Positions 6,305 through 16,322 of a stretch of 28,531 bases of DNA are shown in pieces. The notes under the pieces are model-generated. The model saw only the letters and a list, made by a program, of their open reading frames with translations. It had not been told where the DNA came from and searched no databases. Position 1 is the stretch's first letter, and each line of letters opens with the position of its first letter. The stretch spans positions 1-28,531 of the forward strand of contig CALYAH010000014.1 in the NCBI GenBank assembly GCA_944393455.1, in the 5' to 3' direction. Source of the stretch: an uncultured Clostridia bacterium (lineage in GTDB: Bacteria; Bacillota; Clostridia; TANB77; CAG-508). The translations under genes were made by a program, and so were the position numbers.

Positions 6305-8416
6305 TTGGCAAGTAAAAATAGGAAGGCTAATGTAAATTTAAGATACAATACACTAACTGTACTAATTTATGTAGTAGGGATTATATTAATTGCTCAACTC
6401 TTTAATCTTCAAATTGTTCATGGAGCAGAATACCGAGAACAATCTAACACAAGATTAACTAGGGAGAGTACTCTAGAAGCTGCAAGAGGAGCAATTTTAG
6501 ATAAAACTGGTACGCCATTAGTTACTTCATCAATGCAATTCTCTTTAGAAATGTATAAAACAAAAGTAGATAATGACACATTAAATGAAAATATATTAAA
6601 TATGATACAAGTTTTAGAAAAATACAGCATATCTTATGTGGATTCTTTCCCAATTAATATTAATCCGTTTGAATTTAAAATATCTGACGAAACATTAAGT
6701 CAATGGAAAGAATCAAATGATTTGGATGAAAATTTAACTGCTGAACAAGTTTTTAATGAATTTAGAGATAAATACAAAATAAAAAATACTGATATATCAG
6801 AAGTAAGAAAAATTATAGCAATTAGATATGAACTAGCTCAAAAAGGATATAGTAGTACAAAAGCAGTGACAATAGCTACAAATATTCCTAGAGAGGCAGT
6901 AGCAGAATTTAGTGAAAATTCAAGCAAGTTTTCAGGAATTAATATTGTAGTAGAGCCAGTAAGAAGTTATACATCAGGAACATTAGCTTCACACATATTA
7001 GGTTATGCTTCTCAAATTAGTGCTGACGAATACGAAACTAGAAAAAATACATATGATCAAAATGATATTATTGGAAAAACAGGAATTGAATATGTTTTTG
7101 AAGAATATTTAAAAGGCAAAAATGGAACAAAGCAAATTGACATGGACGTAGACGGAACTACTACGGCGGAATACATTTCAGAAGAAGCAGTAGCAGGTTC
7201 AGATGTTGTACTTACTATTGATGCAAATCTACAAAAAGTTACAGAAGATGCACTAGCAGCAAACATTCAAAAAATAGCAAGCGGAGGATTCGGAAAAGCA
7301 TATGATGCAAAAGCAGGTGCATGTGTTGTTATGAATGTAAATACTGGAGAAGTATTAGCAATGGCAAGTTATCCGACATATAATCCAGCAGACTTTGTAG
7401 GTGGTATTAGCAACGAAAATTGGGCAAAATATAGGGATGACGAGGCAAAACCATTAGTTGATAAAGCAATACAAAACTCTTATTCACCAGGTTCAACTTT
7501 TAAGATGATAACAGCAATTGCTGGATTAGAGTCAGGAGTTATTAATTTAAACACAAGAATTAATGATACAGGTGTTTACACAAAATATAGTGACTATCAA
7601 CCAAGATGTTGGTATTACACAGATTATCATAGAGGTCATGGATACTTAGATGTTTCGGGAGCAATTGAAAAATCTTGTAACTATTTCTTCTATGAAACCG
7701 CTGATAGAATGGGAATAGATACATTAGTAAGATTTGCAAAATATTTTGGATTGGGAACTAAAACAGGAATTGAATTACAAGGAGAAACAGCTGGAGTAGT
7801 AGCAAGTAAAGAGGCAAGAGCAGAATTACATCCAGATGAACCATATTGGAGTGCAGGTCATACATTACAAGCAGCAATAGGACAAAGTGACAATGAATTT
7901 AGTCCACTTCAAATGGCAAGATATATTAGTATGTTGGTGAATGGTGGACATAGGGTAGATGTAAGTATTGTAAAAACTATTAGAAATGCAGATGGTTCAG
8001 AAGTTTCAAGAGAAGAAATTAATAAGTTTGTTAATAGTAAATTAGGAATAGAAGAAGAAACAACAGAAGATATTGAAATAAACCAAGATTATTTAAATGC
8101 AGTATTACAAGGTATGAAATCTGTTACCAGTGACTCTGGAGGAACAGCATATGTAAGATTTAGAGATTTTAATGTAAGTGTAGGAGGAAAGACAGGTTCA
8201 GCAGAAGCAGCAGGAAATAAAGTACATGCATGGTTTGTTGGATTTGCACCATTTGAAAATCCAGAAATTGCAATTGTTGTTATGGTAGAAAATGGTGGAC
8301 ATGGAAATTACACAGCTGAAGTTGTAAGAGATATCATGGCAGAATACTTTGGAATGAACACACAAAATGTAGAAGAAGATATGAGTGCAATACCATATAC
8401 GCAAATAATGAACTAA
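6305..8416 (+). CDS. mrdA: Penicillin-binding protein 2 (elongation transpeptidase)
   Basis: Class B penicillin-binding protein that cross-links peptidoglycan during side-wall growth, partnered with MreC/MreD and a RodA glycosyltransferase not seen here. The 703-aa protein has one N-terminal membrane helix (about 17-36), a dimerisation/pedestal domain (about 45-285, with the RGAILDKTGTPL and GKTGIEYVFEEYL segments), and the transpeptidase domain. The catalytic motifs are complete: S397-T-F-K400 (in SPGSTFK), S457-C-N459 and K629-T-G631 (in GGKTGSAE). It starts with TTG at 6305 after GAAGGTGAG. It follows mreD by 23 nt in the operon. Nothing suggests loss of function. Confidence 0.93.
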   Translation: MASKNRKANVNLRYNTLTVLIYVVGIILIAQLFNLQIVHGAEYREQSNTRLTRESTLEAARGAILDKTGTPLVTSSMQFSLEMYKTKVDNDTLNENILNMIQVLEKYSISYVDSFPININPFEFKISDETLSQWKESNDLDENLTAEQVFNEFRDKYKIKNTDISEVRKIIAIRYELAQKGYSSTKAVTIATNIPREAVAEFSENSSKFSGINIVVEPVRSYTSGTLASHILGYASQISADEYETRKNTYDQNDIIGKTGIEYVFEEYLKGKNGTKQIDMDVDGTTTAEYISEEAVAGSDVVLTIDANLQKVTEDALAANIQKIASGGFGKAYDAKAGACVVMNVNTGEVLAMASYPTYNPADFVGGISNENWAKYRDDEAKPLVDKAIQNSYSPGSTFKMITAIAGLESGVINLNTRINDTGVYTKYSDYQPRCWYYTDYHRGHGYLDVSGAIEKSCNYFFYETADRMGIDTLVRFAKYFGLGTKTGIELQGETAGVVASKEARAELHPDEPYWSAGHTLQAAIGQSDNEFSPLQMARYISMLVNGGHRVDVSIVKTIRNADGSEVSREEINKFVNSKLGIEEETTEDIEINQDYLNAVLQGMKSVTSDSGGTAYVRFRDFNVSVGGKTGSAEAAGNKVHAWFVGFAPFENPEIAIVVMVENGGHGNYTAEVVRDIMAEYFGMNTQNVEEDMSAIPYTQIMN

Positions 8417-8436
8417 AAATAAGAAAGGATGTAAAA

Positions 8437-9051
8437 ATGAATAAAAATTGCGTTAGTATTAATTTAAAAAAAGATGAAATAGTTATTAAATTAAGTGAAT
8501 TTGCAGAACAAACTGAGATAGTAGAAGTTTTAAAAAGAAAGTTACCTGAACTAAGAAAACTATATAAAGACGCAAAAACACCAATAACTGTAACAGGTAA
8601 AATATTAAAAAATAAAGAAATAGATCAAATACAAGAACTAATAAAAAGCAGAATTGATGTAGAAATTGATTTTGACATGCCAAAAAGTCTAGGGCTATCT
8701 AGCATTAAGAAAACTTTTGAAAGAGAAATTGCAATATCAGAAACGAAATTTCATAAAGGTTCTTTACGTTCTGGCCAAAAAATGGAAACAGAAGGAAGCT
8801 TAGTTATATTAGGAGACGTAAATTCAGGTGCAGAAGTGGTAGCTTCTGACAATATTGTAGTGTTAGGTGCATTAAGAGGTTTAGCACACGCAGGAGCAAA
8901 AGGAAATAAACAAGCAATTGTAGCAGCAGGCTTGTTTGATGCTGTACAAATAAGAATAGCAAATATCGTTAAAGAGATTGACAGAGAAGAAGAACCTATG
9001 CACAAACAAGCATATATTTATGTATCAGACGATAAAATTATAATTGAATAA
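8437..9051 (+). CDS. minC: Septum site-determining protein MinC
   Basis: MinC inhibits FtsZ polymerisation away from mid-cell. The 204-aa protein has an N-terminal FtsZ-inhibiting domain (about 1-95) and a C-terminal beta-helix domain (about 100-204). The latter contains the signature run VILGDVNSGAEVVA, a related VVLGALRGLAHAGAKG and the ALRG/GA turns that form the MinD-binding dimer domain. It begins 20 nt after the PBP2 stop with AAAGGA before its ATG. In most relatives minD, and often minE, follow directly; here the next gene is on the opposite strand, so MinD must be encoded elsewhere or be missing. Confidence 0.9.
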   Translation: MNKNCVSINLKKDEIVIKLSEFAEQTEIVEVLKRKLPELRKLYKDAKTPITVTGKILKNKEIDQIQELIKSRIDVEIDFDMPKSLGLSSIKKTFEREIAISETKFHKGSLRSGQKMETEGSLVILGDVNSGAEVVASDNIVVLGALRGLAHAGAKGNKQAIVAAGLFDAVQIRIANIVKEIDREEEPMHKQAYIYVSDDKIIIE

Positions 9052-9055
9052 TAAT

Positions 9056-9421
9056 CTAGCTTAAGAGTAGTAAGATTAAAGAAAAAAATAAAATTTCATC
9101 TTGTACATTTTCATTATATAGAAAAAATAATAATCCAAGGATAATAATATCATCTAAATACAATTGAATACCTAAAATTTCAATAATTGGTTCCTCTATA
9201 TCATTAAAAAGAGGATTTGAGAAATGAAAAGGTCCAAAAGAATTGTATTTAGATGATTTTCTTTTATTTTCTACTTCTCTATTCATATCATTTTTATTAG
9301 ATTCGTATGTCTTTTCATCTTCATTTGTTTGATTATCATTTTTTTCTACATTAGGATAGTTGTAATGAGGATAATAATGATAGTAATTAGAATAAGGTCT
9401 AAAAAATGGAAAATTAGCCAT
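9056..9421 (-). CDS. Small uncharacterised protein, Tyr/His-rich head and hydrophobic tail
   Basis: I do not recognise a named family. The 121-aa protein opens with an aromatic-rich stretch (FFRPYSNYYHYYPHYNYPN), has a charged Asn/Glu/Lys-rich middle (about 25-65), and ends in two hydrophobic segments joined by a short polar turn (IILGLLFFLYNENVQDEILFF). Similar short C-terminal modules occur in small Clostridia proteins that I know only as hypothetical. The start at 9421 is preferred because AAGGAG lies seven bases upstream; a longer frame opens at 9445 without such a site. It overlaps the upstream gene by eight bases and its stop nearly touches the convergent minC stop. A membrane or spore-surface role would be guesswork. 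Confidence 0.65.
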   Translation of the reverse strand: MANFPFFRPYSNYYHYYPHYNYPNVEKNDNQTNEDEKTYESNKNDMNREVENKRKSSKYNSFGPFHFSNPLFNDIEEPIIEILGIQLYLDDIIILGLLFFLYNENVQDEILFFSLILLLLS

Positions 9422-9863
9422 TATTGTTATTCTCCTTGTTATCATTTTTTAAAAGTTCTGCTATTTTAGCGACATTAAGTAAATTAGCATATTGATCTAA
9501 TTTATCTTTCCTTTCCTCTCTTAAATATGGTTTTAAAGAATACAAAAGATTGGCTCGAGGGTCATTTTTTGTATTCATTTTTTCCATAACAGATTTCATC
9601 TTTAAAATAGTGTTCATATCAATACTACTAAAATCAAAACCATTGGAATTAGAATTTGAATTAGCGGTATTTGAGTTATTGTGTATATCTGTATGATTTT
9701 GTTGATTTTGTGAATTGGAAGTATTGCTACTATTTTGCATCATAGAGGAAAAGTTTTGTATCATTTCAGGAGGAATTTGTGAAACAATATCAGAAAGATC
9801 TCCCTTATTCATCATATCTTTTAATTTATTTATACTATTTTCATCAATATTAAAATCACTCAA
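9414..9863 (-). CDS. Uncharacterised protein with Asn/Gln/Ser-rich centre
   Basis: A 149-aa soluble-looking protein of unknown function. Its N-terminal third is helical (NSINKLKDMMNKGDLSDIV), the middle (about 55-80) is an Asn/Ser/Gln-rich low-complexity run, and the C-terminal third is highly charged with LKPYLREERKDKLDQYANLL followed by AKIAELLKND. That last motif looks conserved-type rather than random, and I have a weak impression that it is common in Clostridia hypothetical proteins. I placed the start at TTG 9863, six bases after AGAGGTG; the GTG inside that element would give three extra residues. It is first in a two-gene minus-strand operon and diverges from the surface-protein locus. 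Confidence 0.65.
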   Translation of the reverse strand: MSDFNIDENSINKLKDMMNKGDLSDIVSQIPPEMIQNFSSMMQNSSNTSNSQNQQNHTDIHNNSNTANSNSNSNGFDFSSIDMNTILKMKSVMEKMNTKNDPRANLLYSLKPYLREERKDKLDQYANLLNVAKIAELLKNDNKENNNNG

Positions 9864-9960
9864 GAAAATCACCTCTAAAATAAATATATTCTAAATTTAC
9901 TAATCTATGTATTATTATATGAAAAGAAAATAAAAAAGTTCCAAATGCTCATTAAATGAT

Positions 9961-9987
9961 GTTACACATACTAAATTTTGAGCTTTT
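9961..9987 (+). promoter_or_regulatory. Upstream block shared by the two A genes (copy 1)
   Basis: The block from GTTACACA to TTTTGAGCTTTT resembles 19119-19146 (GTTACGCA to TTTTAAGCTTTT). Both begin exactly 238 nt before the ATG of their A gene. It may be a regulator site or just residual homology from cassette duplication. The rest of 9864-10198 is A-rich non-coding sequence. Confidence 0.4.
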
Positions 9988-10121
9988 AATCAAAATGTAA
10001 ACAAAAAGAAAAGAAAATGTAATAAAAAATGGTAAATTTGTTAAAAAAGTACTTCCGTAGGAAAAAAGAAAGAAAAAAACAAAAAAATTTACATAAACAG
10101 TTAAAAAACACTACGAAAACG

Positions 10122-10150
10122 TTGAAAAATAAAGAAAAAAGAGGTATAAT
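10122..10150 (+). promoter_or_regulatory. Sigma-A type promoter of the A1-B1 operon
   Basis: TTGAAA (10122-10127), a 17-bp spacer and consensus TATAAT (10145-10150) precede the A1 ATG by 48 nt. A strong ribosome binding site, AAGGAGG (10185-10191), sits seven bases before the ATG. Confidence 0.7.
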
Positions 10151-10198
10151 AATAAATAGAGGTATTATATAAAAAAGAAGATATAAGGAGGATTTACG

Positions 10199-13100
10199 AT
10201 GAACAAAAAAGTATTAAAAATTGTAACAGTTGTATTAATACTTACTGCATTAATGGCCACAAACCTTGCTCCAATAGGAATAGGGATTATTAGTTATGCA
10301 GAAAGTAGTGTTGCAACAAATCATGAAAACGTAGAATTTGAAGCACAAATTAAAGATAACAATATGCTATCTTTAAAAGTAACAGTACTAAGAGATGGTT
10401 ACTTCAATGGAGAAATAACATTAGAAGATACAAACTTTACTATTTCTTCAGTACCTGAAAATGCATATATTAACAAGGTTGAAGGTGACAAAATCACGTT
10501 AAACCAAATTAATGCTGGTCAAACAGCAGAAATTGAGTTACCAATAGTAGCAAAGACAGAAGAAATATATAATGCAGACTTGTTAAATAAACTTAGCAAA
10601 GTTACGTTAACAGGTACATATAAAGATAGTACGGAAAAAGACACAACAATATCTAGCACAAAAGAAGTAGAGTTAAAAATAGCAGAAAATAACAATCAGG
10701 AAAATGTAGAGGCTTCTATGGAAGTGATAACAAACAAAATAGCAACAATAAGTGGAGAAGAAAAAAGAGTAGTCCAAGTATCTGCTAACTTAGGATTAAA
10801 AGAAAACAACTATCCAATAAAAGAGATAAATGCAAAATTATCAGTTCCAACAAAAGAAGAAGAAAAACCTACAGCGGTACAAAAAGTTAACTTAAATACA
10901 ATGACACATTATGATTACCAATATGATGGAAGTGTAGCAGAATTTAGTTTTACAAATACACCAAATGAAAACAATCAAATTATATGGAAAAAATCAGGAA
11001 ATGAGAATATTGTTCTAACTCTAATCTATAATAAAGATACAATGATAGCAGGAAGTAGTATTTCTTTAGAAGAAACAGTAAAATTATATAATGATAAAGA
11101 AATAACTTTAACTAATGATATTGCTATAAGTGAAGAAGAAAAAGACAATATTGTTCAAATAAAAACATCAAATAAAGAAGAAAGCATATATAAAGGAAAA
11201 TTATATGCAGGAGTAGAAAGAACCTATGAAAGTACAACAGAGGTTTTAGTTAATCTTGCTAATGCTGAAACAAACTTAAAATTAAATGAAGGAGCAGCAA
11301 ATTATGTGCTAGGAGAAGCACAAATGTCTGCAAATGTTATATATCGTAAAACTACCTTAAATAAAGAAGATCTTAATAAAATATTAGGAGAAAACGGAAT
11401 TATTACAATCAAAAACCAAAATGGTGAAATATTAACAACAATAACTAGCTCAAGTCAAGCAGATGAAAGTGGAAGAATAATAGTAGACTATGCAGGAAAA
11501 GAGCCAACACATTTAGAAATAGATATGACAACACCAGTAGCAGAAGGAACATTAGAATTTACACATGAAAAAGCAATTCAAGCACAAGCACAAGAAATTA
11601 TAAGACAAGCAAGCAACATTGTAACAGCTTCAAGTGTAGAATATAATGGAACAGAGCAAAAAGTATCAGAATCAAATACTAATTTAGTAGAAAGTACAAC
11701 ACAAGTAAAACTAGAAACAGACAAAGAAACTATGTCAACAGTAGTTGAAAGTGACATAGAAATGCGAGCAACATTAATGACAAATAGTGAGCAATACAAT
11801 TTATATAAAAATCCAGTGCTTACATTTGAATTACCAACACAAATAGAATCAATTACTATAAATAGTATAGATATGTTATATGAATCAGAATTAACAATAA
11901 GTAATTATAGAGTAGAAGGTAATAAAATAATAGTAGAACTTGCGGGAGAGCAAACATTATATAAAGAAGTTGGAATTGAAGGAGCAAAAATAATTATAGA
12001 TGCTACAGTTTCAGTAAACAGAAAATCAGCAACAAGTGAAACACAAATAGCATTGTCATATACAAATAATGAAGAAACTGGAAGTGTAAGTGTACCAGTA
12101 AAAATAGTTGCTCCAAAAGATATGACAGTATTAAACAGTATTAAATCACTAGATGTAGAAACAATGGGAGAAGAAGAAACAAAAACAATTAATTTAGCTA
12201 GAGGAACAGAAGCAAAAACATTAGAAACAGAAATAGAAATTATAAATAATAATGAAAATGCTATTTCTAATGTCAATGTTTTAGGTACATTCCCAACTGA
12301 AAATAGTCAAAACGATTTAGGGGCAGCAATTGTTAGTGGAATAAACTTACAAGGAATAGAAGGAGCAAGTATATACTATACAGAAAATGAAAATGCAACA
12401 TCAGATTTAGCAGATGGTAATAATGGATGGCAAGAAACAATACAAGACGGTAATAACACAAAGAAATATTTAATTACAATACCATATATGGAAACTCAAT
12501 CAAGTGCAGTTGCTACATATCAATATAATGTACCAGAAAACTTGGAATATAACCAAGATGCAAAGCAAGGCTATGAAGTAACTTATACAAATACATTAAG
12601 TAATACAGCATCTGAAATGACAGCAACAACACTAGAATTAACAACAGGTGTAGGACCAATTGCAGAAGCAACAATGTCAGCTAGTATTGGTGGAACTCAA
12701 GTTCAAAACCAAGCAATAGTGAAAAACGGAGAAGTAATAAGATATACTATAAATGTATCAAACACAGGAAGTGAAGAACTATCAAATGTAGTTGTAAAAG
12801 GAAATATACCAGAAGGAACAACTTTAGTAGAGCCAGAAGATCACTACGAATATACAGGAGCTTCATATTATAAAGAAATTGACACAGATACATGTGAAAC
12901 AACAATAGAAAAATTAGGAGTTGGAGAAACAAAAACAGTATATTACGAGGTAAGAGTAAATTCAGATACAGCAGCGCAAACAACACTAAGAGTACAAGGA
13001 GAAATTAATTACTCAGATGTAGTAAAAAATACAGATGAAGTTACACTACTTACACAAACAGGAAATGTTAGAATAACAGTAAAAAGAGTAACAAATAGAG

Positions 13101-15031
13101 ATGTAGAACTATATGAATCAAGTGTAGTAGAGTATTATGCAATTGTTGAAAATATATCAGAAGAAACACAAAACAATATACAAGTTCAAACATTACTATC
13201 TAACAATGTAACAGTAAATAATCTACAAAAAATTACTGGTATGGAAAGGGAAGAAATAACAGAAGATGATATCGTAACTATTACAGAGTTAGAAGGGATA
13301 GATGATAATGTAGCAAATTCTGAAGGAGAAAGTAGTCAAGAAGAAACTACATCAAATATTCAAATAGAAGATATAGAATATAGTGACCTAATTAATATTG
13401 GATCTATAGCACCAGGAGAAAATATAGTATTAAAATATGAATTAAAAGTTGGTTCAGATATTACTAAAGTAGACTTTGCGGCAAAAGCAATATTAGGAGA
13501 AGACACATATAACTCTAATAACTTAAGTGATACAGTTAATGAATATAATATTAATTTATCTATGACAAGTAATACAGAATCAAGATATGTAAATGCAGGT
13601 GACTCACTAATATATACAATAAATGTACAAAACAATAGTAATGCACCAACTCAAGGATTATATATTATAGACTCAATACCTACTTCACTAAGCATTCAAA
13701 GAGTAACATTAAATGGAGAAGAAGTAACAGGCTTTGATACAAATAACCTATCAATTTCTTGTGAAATAGATGCTAATTCTAATGCAACAATTGTTATAGA
13801 AACACTTGTAAATTACTCAGAGGCTAGAACAGAAGCAGAGGCAATTACAAATATCGCACATGCACAAATATATGGTTCAACAATTGCTAGCACAGAAGAA
13901 TTAACAAATATTATTGTAGCAAAAGATAGTAATAATCCATCTGATCCATCTGGTGACAATACAAATGATAATGAAGATAATCAAGTTGAAGATAACAATG
14001 TAGCAACAGGAAATAGAAATATAGAAGGTATTGCATGGTTAGATGGAAATGGAAATGGTATTAGAGAAGCAGATGATTCAACATTAAGTGGAGTAAAAGT
14101 TCGTCTATTAAATGCCGAAACTAACCAATTAGTAAAAGATAAAAATGGAAACATATTAGAAGCAACAACAAATGATAATGGTATATATGTATTAAGTAAT
14201 ATAGGAAATGGTAAATATATAGTAGTATTTGATTATGATACAAACATTTATACATTAACAAAATATCAAGTAGAAGGAGCAGCAGAGAGTGAAAATTCAA
14301 ATGCAATTAAAAATGAATTAACAATAGAAGGAGAAATGAAGCAAGTAGCTTCTACAGATATGATAACAATAAATAATCAAGATATTTCAGATATAGATAT
14401 TGGTTTAACAATGCTAAAAGATTTTGATTTACAATTAGAAAAATATGTAACTAGAATATTAGTACAAGATTCTAATGGTACAACAGTAAAAACATATGAC
14501 AATACTACATTAGCAAAATTAGAGCTAGATGCAAAACGAATTACTGGAACAACAATAGTTGTAGAATATGCAATTAAAATAACTAATGTAGGAGAAGTAG
14601 CAGGCACGGCTAGAAGAATTGTAGACTACATGCCAAGTGACTTTACATTTAGTTCAGAATTAAACAAAGATTGGTATCAATCAGGAGATATGCTATATAC
14701 TAGCGTATTAGCAAATGACACAATACAAGCAGGAGAAAATAGAGTATTAACACTAACATTAACGAAGAGTATGACAGAAAATAATACAGGAAGAAATAAC
14801 AATATAGCTGAAATTGCAGAAGACTATAATGACTTAGGAATTTCAGATAAAAATTCAGCACCAGGAAATAGAGCACAAGGCGAAAATGACATGGGTTCAG
14901 CAGATGTAATTATAAGTATTCGTACAGGTGGAGGAATTTATATTGCAATAGTTGTTACTATAATAGTAGCATTAGCAGTTACAGTTGTAATAGTTATAAA
15001 AAAGAGAAAAAACCAAAAGACGGAAATATAG
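10199..15031 (+). CDS. Giant surface protein A1 (DUF11-like and SdrD-B-like domains)
   Basis: Predicted secreted, membrane- or wall-attached fibrous protein of 1610 aa. It has a signal peptide (about 1-34), then a long beta-rich region of repeated Ig-like strands (about 35-815). DUF11-like modules (conserved-type I-x-Y-T-I-N-V-x-N) lie near 820-940 and 1115-1235. An acidic Asn/Asp-rich linker follows at about 1241-1268, then an SdrD-B-like domain (about 1270-1390) with the calcium-loop-like DGNGNGIREADD. A last DUF11-like module begins at FDLQLEKYVTRI. The C terminus is ADVIISIRTG, a hydrophobic helix and KKRKNQK, resembling a sorting signal but lacking LPXTG. It is a paralogue of the gene at 19357 and lies 22 nt before B1. 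A role in adhesion or surface fibres is inferred. Confidence 0.82.
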   Translation: MNKKVLKIVTVVLILTALMATNLAPIGIGIISYAESSVATNHENVEFEAQIKDNNMLSLKVTVLRDGYFNGEITLEDTNFTISSVPENAYINKVEGDKITLNQINAGQTAEIELPIVAKTEEIYNADLLNKLSKVTLTGTYKDSTEKDTTISSTKEVELKIAENNNQENVEASMEVITNKIATISGEEKRVVQVSANLGLKENNYPIKEINAKLSVPTKEEEKPTAVQKVNLNTMTHYDYQYDGSVAEFSFTNTPNENNQIIWKKSGNENIVLTLIYNKDTMIAGSSISLEETVKLYNDKEITLTNDIAISEEEKDNIVQIKTSNKEESIYKGKLYAGVERTYESTTEVLVNLANAETNLKLNEGAANYVLGEAQMSANVIYRKTTLNKEDLNKILGENGIITIKNQNGEILTTITSSSQADESGRIIVDYAGKEPTHLEIDMTTPVAEGTLEFTHEKAIQAQAQEIIRQASNIVTASSVEYNGTEQKVSESNTNLVESTTQVKLETDKETMSTVVESDIEMRATLMTNSEQYNLYKNPVLTFELPTQIESITINSIDMLYESELTISNYRVEGNKIIVELAGEQTLYKEVGIEGAKIIIDATVSVNRKSATSETQIALSYTNNEETGSVSVPVKIVAPKDMTVLNSIKSLDVETMGEEETKTINLARGTEAKTLETEIEIINNNENAISNVNVLGTFPTENSQNDLGAAIVSGINLQGIEGASIYYTENENATSDLADGNNGWQETIQDGNNTKKYLITIPYMETQSSAVATYQYNVPENLEYNQDAKQGYEVTYTNTLSNTASEMTATTLELTTGVGPIAEATMSASIGGTQVQNQAIVKNGEVIRYTINVSNTGSEELSNVVVKGNIPEGTTLVEPEDHYEYTGASYYKEIDTDTCETTIEKLGVGETKTVYYEVRVNSDTAAQTTLRVQGEINYSDVVKNTDEVTLLTQTGNVRITVKRVTNRDVELYESSVVEYYAIVENISEETQNNIQVQTLLSNNVTVNNLQKITGMEREEITEDDIVTITELEGIDDNVANSEGESSQEETTSNIQIEDIEYSDLINIGSIAPGENIVLKYELKVGSDITKVDFAAKAILGEDTYNSNNLSDTVNEYNINLSMTSNTESRYVNAGDSLIYTINVQNNSNAPTQGLYIIDSIPTSLSIQRVTLNGEEVTGFDTNNLSISCEIDANSNATIVIETLVNYSEARTEAEAITNIAHAQIYGSTIASTEELTNIIVAKDSNNPSDPSGDNTNDNEDNQVEDNNVATGNRNIEGIAWLDGNGNGIREADDSTLSGVKVRLLNAETNQLVKDKNGNILEATTNDNGIYVLSNIGNGKYIVVFDYDTNIYTLTKYQVEGAAESENSNAIKNELTIEGEMKQVASTDMITINNQDISDIDIGLTMLKDFDLQLEKYVTRILVQDSNGTTVKTYDNTTLAKLELDAKRITGTTIVVEYAIKITNVGEVAGTARRIVDYMPSDFTFSSELNKDWYQSGDMLYTSVLANDTIQAGENRVLTLTLTKSMTENNTGRNNNIAEIAEDYNDLGISDKNSAPGNRAQGENDMGSADVIISIRTGGGIYIAIVVTIIVALAVTVVIVIKKRKNQKTEI

Positions 15032-15053
15032 AAAGGAAAGGAGGGAATGTAGA

Positions 15054-16322
15054 ATGAGTAAAATAGGAAAAATATTAGTAGTTATTGCTTTTGCAATTAT
15101 TATAGTACTAAGTTTAGTAGGAACAACATATGCATATAATGCCACAGATTATGGAGTAGGAAGTCAATTAAGTATAAGTTATGGTGATTATAATGGTAGT
15201 CATACTTTATTTTGTATAGAGCATAACCAAAGTTTAAAAAGGTATAAAGTAAATTATCAAGTAGTATCAAGAATAACCATAGAAGGCAATACTTCGAGAG
15301 ACCACGCGGGAATTACACAATCAAGTGGATTAAATGGTCAACTTGCTTATATAATAAGTGCAACAAGTGGTGGAAAAAATCAAAATAGATATGACCTTGG
15401 AACAATAAGAAATTCACTTTGGCACATGATAAGAACATGGTTTGCCCAAGTAGGTAGAAATCATGCTGGAATGAGCGAAGGGCTTGTATCTGGAAATAAA
15501 GATGTACCAAGAACAGCGTTAAATTCAGAAGCAGAAAATTATGCTAATACAGTATCAAGTGCAGAAGCAACAGATAATACGAATAAATCAGCAATAAAAG
15601 TTATAAGTGAAAACCATGACGGGGTAGATTATGTAAAAGTGGGGCCATTTAATTGGAGTTATCCAGGTTCATTAACAGGGACAACTGTATATGACCAAAA
15701 TAGAGCAGCAATAAATGGTGTAAAATATGTAACTTATAATGGGGCAACAGCAAATTGGTCAGATAATACAGGTATTATTAGATCAGGAGTAGACTTTTAT
15801 GTAGCAGTACCAAATAATGGTACAGTAACAGCGATTACAGGAATAAGAGCATATTTCACAAAAGAAGTTTTAAAGGCAGAATTAGCATTTTTACAATCAA
15901 TAAGTGGAGCAAAATGGCAAAACTTAATGATTGCAAACCCTGGAACATCAACAGAAAATGTAGAAACAACATTCGATTATAATATTCCTATGTTAGGAGA
16001 CTTAGAAATTGAAAAAGTCAATAAAGATAATGAGAAGATAAAACTATCAGGTGTAGGGTTTGTTATACAAAATAAGGAAACAGGAAAATATGTATTCCAA
16101 GATGGTTCAACAAAAGCAATATCATATGTTTCAAGAGAAGAAGCAACAGAATTTATAACAGACCAAAACGGAAAAATACATATTGAGGATTTAGTTGTAG
16201 GAACATATATAGCATATGAAACAACACTTGGAGGAAACTACGGTTATGAATTACTTGAAGGTGGACAAACAATTAGTTTTACTGCTACTGTTACTTGGTC
16301 TGCTGTTAAACTAATTACTTGA
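15054..16322 (+). CDS. Giant surface protein B1, N-terminal part (interrupted by a foldback duplication)
   Basis: This part has a signal peptide (about 1-27), a thioester-domain-like region and the first Cna-B/SpaA-like module (about 310 onward; GDLEIEKV at its start and YIAYETTLGGNYGYELLEG near its end, where a Glu of the type used for isopeptide bonds is visible). In the thioester-like region, Cys54 sits in FCIEHN and a later segment reads QLAYII...TIRNSLW. It starts at ATG 15054 after GGAGGG. The true protein should continue EGGQTISLTADQV, but after TIS a 64-bp extra segment inserts FTATVTWSAVKLIT and a TGA at 16320-16322. Deleting 64 bp joins it to the frame from 16321, giving about 1313 aa in one ORF (15054-19059). 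Confidence 0.8.
   Translation: MSKIGKILVVIAFAIIIVLSLVGTTYAYNATDYGVGSQLSISYGDYNGSHTLFCIEHNQSLKRYKVNYQVVSRITIEGNTSRDHAGITQSSGLNGQLAYIISATSGGKNQNRYDLGTIRNSLWHMIRTWFAQVGRNHAGMSEGLVSGNKDVPRTALNSEAENYANTVSSAEATDNTNKSAIKVISENHDGVDYVKVGPFNWSYPGSLTGTTVYDQNRAAINGVKYVTYNGATANWSDNTGIIRSGVDFYVAVPNNGTVTAITGIRAYFTKEVLKAELAFLQSISGAKWQNLMIANPGTSTENVETTFDYNIPMLGDLEIEKVNKDNEKIKLSGVGFVIQNKETGKYVFQDGSTKAISYVSREEATEFITDQNGKIHIEDLVVGTYIAYETTLGGNYGYELLEGGQTISFTATVTWSAVKLIT

Noticed and set aside
11905..12276. 123-codon antisense frame inside A1, and similar antisense frames in A2/B2 such as 23841-24164
   Set aside because: Composition (Ser/Val/Ile/Thr runs) is the mirror of the sense beta-rich repeats; no start signals.
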